This document shows, piece by piece, positions 60,728-64,000 of a DNA stretch of 64,000 nucleotides. Every line of letters starts with the position of its first letter. Within the stretch, counting starts at the first letter, position 1. The stretch comes from Clostridia bacterium (GTDB taxonomy: Bacteria > Bacillota > Clostridia > Oscillospirales > CAG-272). The translations under genes and the position numbers were made by a program. The stretch spans positions 1-64,000 of the forward strand of contig JAFSMU010000025.1 in assembly GCA_017447775.1 (NCBI GenBank). The letters are read 5' to 3'. A model generated the notes under the pieces. That model saw nothing but the letters and a program-made list of their open reading frames with translations, did no database searches and was not told the origin of the DNA.

Positions 60728-63700
60728 ATGCTTTACAAAAAGAAATTCGAAAAAGATTTGTCGCGTGAGCTTTTTGAAAATCCCACGTCGGAATTTCGCG
60801 CAGCGCCGTTCTGGGCGTGGAACTGCGAGCTTGACGCAAAGCTTCTGAAAAAAGAGATCGAATATATGAAAGAGATGGGCTTTGGCGGCTTCCACATGCA
60901 CCCGCGCGTCGGAATGTCGACGGAGTATCTTTCCGATGAGTTTATGGCGCTTATCCGCGAGTGCGTGGAGAAGGCGAAAAGCGAGGATATGCTTGCGTAT
61001 CTTTACGACGAGGACAAATGGCCCTCGGGCTTTGCGGGCGGCTACAACACAAAGAATGTTGAAAACCGCCAAAAGATGCTCTTTTTCACATCCGAGCCGT
61101 ACAACGACGGCACACTTACGGTGGATGATGACATCAAAAACTCCCGCTTAGACCTGCCGGAGTCAAAATATTATCTGCTTTCCTGCTATGACGTTGCGCT
61201 TGACGAGCGCGGCAATATGACGTCGTACCGCCGCATAGGACTTGACGAAAAAGCCGAGGGGCGCAAGTGGTTTGCGTATATGGAATACGCGACTCCGACG
61301 CCGTGGTTTAACGGCGAGGCTTACGCCGACACGCTCTCCGCCCCCGTTATCGAAAACTTTGTAAAGATCACGCACGAGCGTTACAAGGAGTGCGTCGGCG
61401 ACGAGTTTGACCGTGCCGTGCCGTCGATTTTCACCGACGAGCCGCAGTTCCGCCAGAAGCAGACGCTCAAAACCCCGTTTGACACGCGCGGCGCTGTCGT
61501 TCCGTTCACGTCCGACTTTGACATTACCTTCAAAAAAGCATACGGCTACTCCATTCTCGACACGCTCCCCGAGGTGTTCTTCGAGCGCGCTGACGGGATC
61601 GCTTCCCGCGCCCGCTACCACTTCCACGACCATATAGCCGAAAGGTTCGCCCACGCGTTTTCAGACACTGTCGGCAAGTGGTGCGAAAATAACGGCATCG
61701 CCCTTACCGGCCACATGATGCAGGAGCCGACGCTGTTGTCGCAGACGGCGTCCCTTGGCGACTGTATGCGCTCCTACCGCGGATTCACCATTCCCGGCAT
61801 CGATATGCTTTGCGACAGGCTTGAACTTACGACGGCAAAACAGTGCCAGAGCGCCGTTCACCAATACGGCAGGGAAGGCATGATGAGCGAGCTTTACGGC
61901 GTTACGAACTGGGATTTTGACTTCAAGGGGCACAAACTGCAAGGCGACTGGCAGGCGGCGCTCGGCGTTACGCTGCGCGTGCCGCATCTTTTCTGGGTTT
62001 CGATGCGCGGCGAGGCAAAGCGCGATTATCCCGCGTCGATAGGATATCAGTCCCCGTGGTACAAGGAATACAAATATATAGAAGACCATTTTGCGAGAGT
62101 CAACACCGCGATGACGCGCGGCACGCCCGACGTGAAGATCGCCGTCGTTCACCCCGTTGAATCGTACTGGCTCCGCTTCGGCCCGACCTCGCAGACGACG
62201 CTGTGGCGCGAGGAGCTTGAAGTCCGCTTTGACGAAATGATAAAATGGCTGCTTTTTGCAACGCTTGACTTCGACTATATATGCGAATCGCTCCTGCCGT
62301 CGCAGTACGGCGGCGCTGACGGCGGATTTAATGTCGGCAAGATGAAATACGACGCCGTCGTCGTGCCGTCCCTTCACACGATAAGAAAGACGACGCTTGA
62401 CGCGCTTGAACAGTTTGCAAACGCGGGCGGCAAGGTCATATTCATGGGCGGCGCGCCCGAATACGTCGACGCGCTCCCGTCGGACAGCGCGAAAAAGCTT
62501 GCCGAAAGATGCGAAAGCATCGAATGGTCGCGCTCGGCTCTCATCGGCTCGCTTGAAGGGCTTCGCACCGTTTCAGTCCGCGCACCGAGCGGGGAATTTT
62601 CGGACAACATCATCTATCAGTCGAGAAACGACGGCGCGCGCAAGTATATCTTCCTTTGCCACGCAAAAAAGCCGCGCAACGCGGACGTTGAAATGCCCGA
62701 TCCGTTCACGGTCGGCATCGCGGGCGAGTGGAAAGTGACGCTGCTCGATACGCTGACGGGCAAAAGAGTGCCGCTTGCGGCAAAGTACGTCGGCGGCCGC
62801 ACCGAGATCTTCTGGGAATGCTGCGTGTACGACTCGATCTTGCTTGAACTCGAAGCGGGCAGGCGCGAGCTTGGCGAGTGCCTCGCATACCCGCGCTACG
62901 ATAAGGAAACTTACGTTTTCGGCGGCGTAAAATACACCCTCTCCGAGCCGAACGTGCTTCTTCTCGATATGCCGCGCTATTCGCTGAACGGCGGGGAAGT
63001 TTGCGGCCCCGAGGAGATACTCCGCGCCGACGACAAGATACGCGACGCGCTCGGCATACGCCACCGCGACGGCGGAATGGTTCAGCCGTGGGTATCCGCC
63101 GCCGACAAAAACCCGAAAGATATCGTAACGCTGATCTACGATTTTGACTCCGACATCGAATACGACGGCGCGCGCCTCGCGCTTGAATCCGTCGAGTACG
63201 CGACGATAAAATTCAACGGAGAGGACGTAGATGCGACGCCGGACGGCTATTACGTCGATATCGACTCGATCAAGACGGTGAAGATGCCAAAGATCAGAAA
63301 GGGCAAAAACGAGCTTTGCGTAACGTATCGCTTCGGGGACGTAACGCAGCTTGAATCGATGTACCTGCTCGGCAGCTTTGGCGTTGAAAGTATTGGCGAG
63401 GGCGCGAGAATAACGGCGCTGCCCGACGTTCTGTATTTCGGCGATATAACAAGGCAGGGACTGCCTTATTACGGCGGGAACGTGACGTATCACATAACGT
63501 ACAAGGGGAAGGCGGGCGCTATCGCCGTGTCCAAATTCCGCGGCGCTCTGATAGCCGTCGACGTTGACGGGACGCGCGCGGGGATAATTTCGCCAACGCC
63601 GCACACACTGCCGCTTGACCTTGGCGACGGCGAGCATACGATCGACCTCACGCTGTTCGGCAACCGCTTCAACACATTCGGCGCGCTGCATAACGTGGAT

Positions 63701-63811
63701 AAATTCCGCTGGGCAGGGCCGGGATGCTGGCGCTCAAAGGGAAATTATTTCACCTACGAACATCTTGTGCGCGAAACGGGAATTCTGACCGCACCGAGAG
63801 TGCTTGAATGA
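60728..63811 (+). CDS. Large glycoside hydrolase, GH106 (alpha-L-rhamnosidase)-like
   Basis: The 1027-residue protein starts with FRAAPFWAWNCELDAKLL, GGFHMHPRVGMSTEYLS and YLYDEDKWPSGFAGG, the N-terminal barrel pattern of a large uncharacterised group annotated as GH106-like. Candidate catalytic acids are in IFTDEPQF and MSELYGVTNW. A C-terminal beta-sandwich (ALIAVDVDGTRAGII, DGEHTIDLTLFGN) looks like a carbohydrate-binding domain. No signal peptide is present, so it would act on imported oligosaccharides. It stands alone with its own promoter and terminator. Confidence 0.75.
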   Translation: MLYKKKFEKDLSRELFENPTSEFRAAPFWAWNCELDAKLLKKEIEYMKEMGFGGFHMHPRVGMSTEYLSDEFMALIRECVEKAKSEDMLAYLYDEDKWPSGFAGGYNTKNVENRQKMLFFTSEPYNDGTLTVDDDIKNSRLDLPESKYYLLSCYDVALDERGNMTSYRRIGLDEKAEGRKWFAYMEYATPTPWFNGEAYADTLSAPVIENFVKITHERYKECVGDEFDRAVPSIFTDEPQFRQKQTLKTPFDTRGAVVPFTSDFDITFKKAYGYSILDTLPEVFFERADGIASRARYHFHDHIAERFAHAFSDTVGKWCENNGIALTGHMMQEPTLLSQTASLGDCMRSYRGFTIPGIDMLCDRLELTTAKQCQSAVHQYGREGMMSELYGVTNWDFDFKGHKLQGDWQAALGVTLRVPHLFWVSMRGEAKRDYPASIGYQSPWYKEYKYIEDHFARVNTAMTRGTPDVKIAVVHPVESYWLRFGPTSQTTLWREELEVRFDEMIKWLLFATLDFDYICESLLPSQYGGADGGFNVGKMKYDAVVVPSLHTIRKTTLDALEQFANAGGKVIFMGGAPEYVDALPSDSAKKLAERCESIEWSRSALIGSLEGLRTVSVRAPSGEFSDNIIYQSRNDGARKYIFLCHAKKPRNADVEMPDPFTVGIAGEWKVTLLDTLTGKRVPLAAKYVGGRTEIFWECCVYDSILLELEAGRRELGECLAYPRYDKETYVFGGVKYTLSEPNVLLLDMPRYSLNGGEVCGPEEILRADDKIRDALGIRHRDGGMVQPWVSAADKNPKDIVTLIYDFDSDIEYDGARLALESVEYATIKFNGEDVDATPDGYYVDIDSIKTVKMPKIRKGKNELCVTYRFGDVTQLESMYLLGSFGVESIGEGARITALPDVLYFGDITRQGLPYYGGNVTYHITYKGKAGAIAVSKFRGALIAVDVDGTRAGIISPTPHTLPLDLGDGEHTIDLTLFGNRFNTFGALHNVDKFRWAGPGCWRSKGNYFTYEHLVRETGILTAPRVLE

Positions 63812-63816
63812 AAATG

Positions 63817-63842
63817 AAAACGGCGGGAAACCGCCGTTTTTT
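63817..63842 (+). terminator. Terminator of the large glycoside hydrolase gene
   Basis: AAAACGGCGG-GAAA-CCGCCGTTTT followed by TT. Confidence 0.92.
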
Positions 63843-64000
63843 GATGTAATCGAAAGCCGCTTCCGTCTCCGCCTGCGCTTCGCTTGCCCCATCGCTACGC
63901 TCTGCGGAAATTGCCGCTCTCCCAGCCCTTCGGGCGTGGGACATCCCACACGTCCGCTCGCAATGTTCGCACACCGCCCTCTTTGAGCGCCGCAGGCGCG
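63843..64000. repeat. Intergenic dispersed repeat at the window end
   Basis: No gene is supported. Hairpin-like pairs (GCTTCGCTTGC, CCATCGCTACGCTCTGCGG, CCCTTCGGGCGTGGG) are followed at 63961-63990 by a segment matching 20717-20747 at about 26 of 27 core positions. The repeat continues past the window. Confidence 0.55.

Overview
The window reads as chromosome of a spore-forming member of the Clostridia (Bacillota). Evidence is the sporulation loci spoIIGA-sigE and a full spoIIIA operon, the IspH-ribosomal S1 fusion typical of Clostridia, the dgt-dnaG-sigA and ruvCAB clusters, class-II style lipoproteins, and strong GGAGG ribosome sites. The DNA is GC-rich in coding regions with sharp AT-rich intergenic patches. 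Family or genus cannot be resolved from this sequence alone; a gut-type anaerobe is a reasonable inference from the glycosidase and peptidase content.

Layout. 1-600: two tandem paralogous small lipoproteins, the first cut by the window edge. 875-7429 (minus): an operon of ABC-F protein, flavoprotein, cmk, plsC and ispH-rpsA, from a consensus promoter at 7463-7491 to a terminator near 830-860. 7522-10637 (minus): AbrB-type regulator with an ABC exporter, a lipoprotein, tRNA-Gly and a small membrane protein. 10840-11206: a GH43 fragment and tRNA-Thr. 11274-18329 (plus): rsmA, murD, three tandem M42 peptidases (the middle one lacks metal and catalytic residues), a YnbB-type PLP enzyme and a DUF3795 protein. 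18537-22845: spoIIGA, sigE, rpmE, hflX, yigZ. 24132-28180: dgt, dnaG, sigA. 28375-31644: a 1089-residue lipoprotein. 31735-36472: sigma-E promoter and spoIIIAA-AH. 36544-42328 (minus): msmK-type ATPase, tex, a pseudouridine synthase-acetyltransferase fusion and a LysM-CAP protein. 42492-49035: mntP, ABC exporter, isomerase, mutarotase-like protein, nrdR, dus. 49146-59716 (plus): prephenate dehydratase-like protein, ruvC, ruvA, ruvB, methyltransferase, ecfA1, ecfA2, ecfT, truA, cvpA, clpE-like. 59760-60600: an isolated phage-type replication gene with a consensus promoter, a perfect palindrome and LexA-like boxes. 60728-63811: a large GH106-like glycoside hydrolase.

Most of the window is housekeeping. 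The features that stand out are: an apparent ATC start codon for spoIIIAG; the probable M42 pseudoenzyme flanked by two intact paralogues; the RsuA-GNAT fusion; a prephenate dehydratase-like protein without the catalytic Thr-Arg-Phe, heading the ruvCAB operon; the lipoprotein with a roughly 600-residue unrecognised extension; a paired palindromic repeat (TATAC-N4-GTATA twice, about 22 bp apart) at four places, one inside a coding region; and the pentanucleotide tract in the phage-type gene. I found no CRISPR array, insertion sequence or clear defence island. I do not see one large undescribed multi-gene system; the candidates above are separate observations.

All statements come from reading the sequence; no alignment, structure prediction or database search was run.
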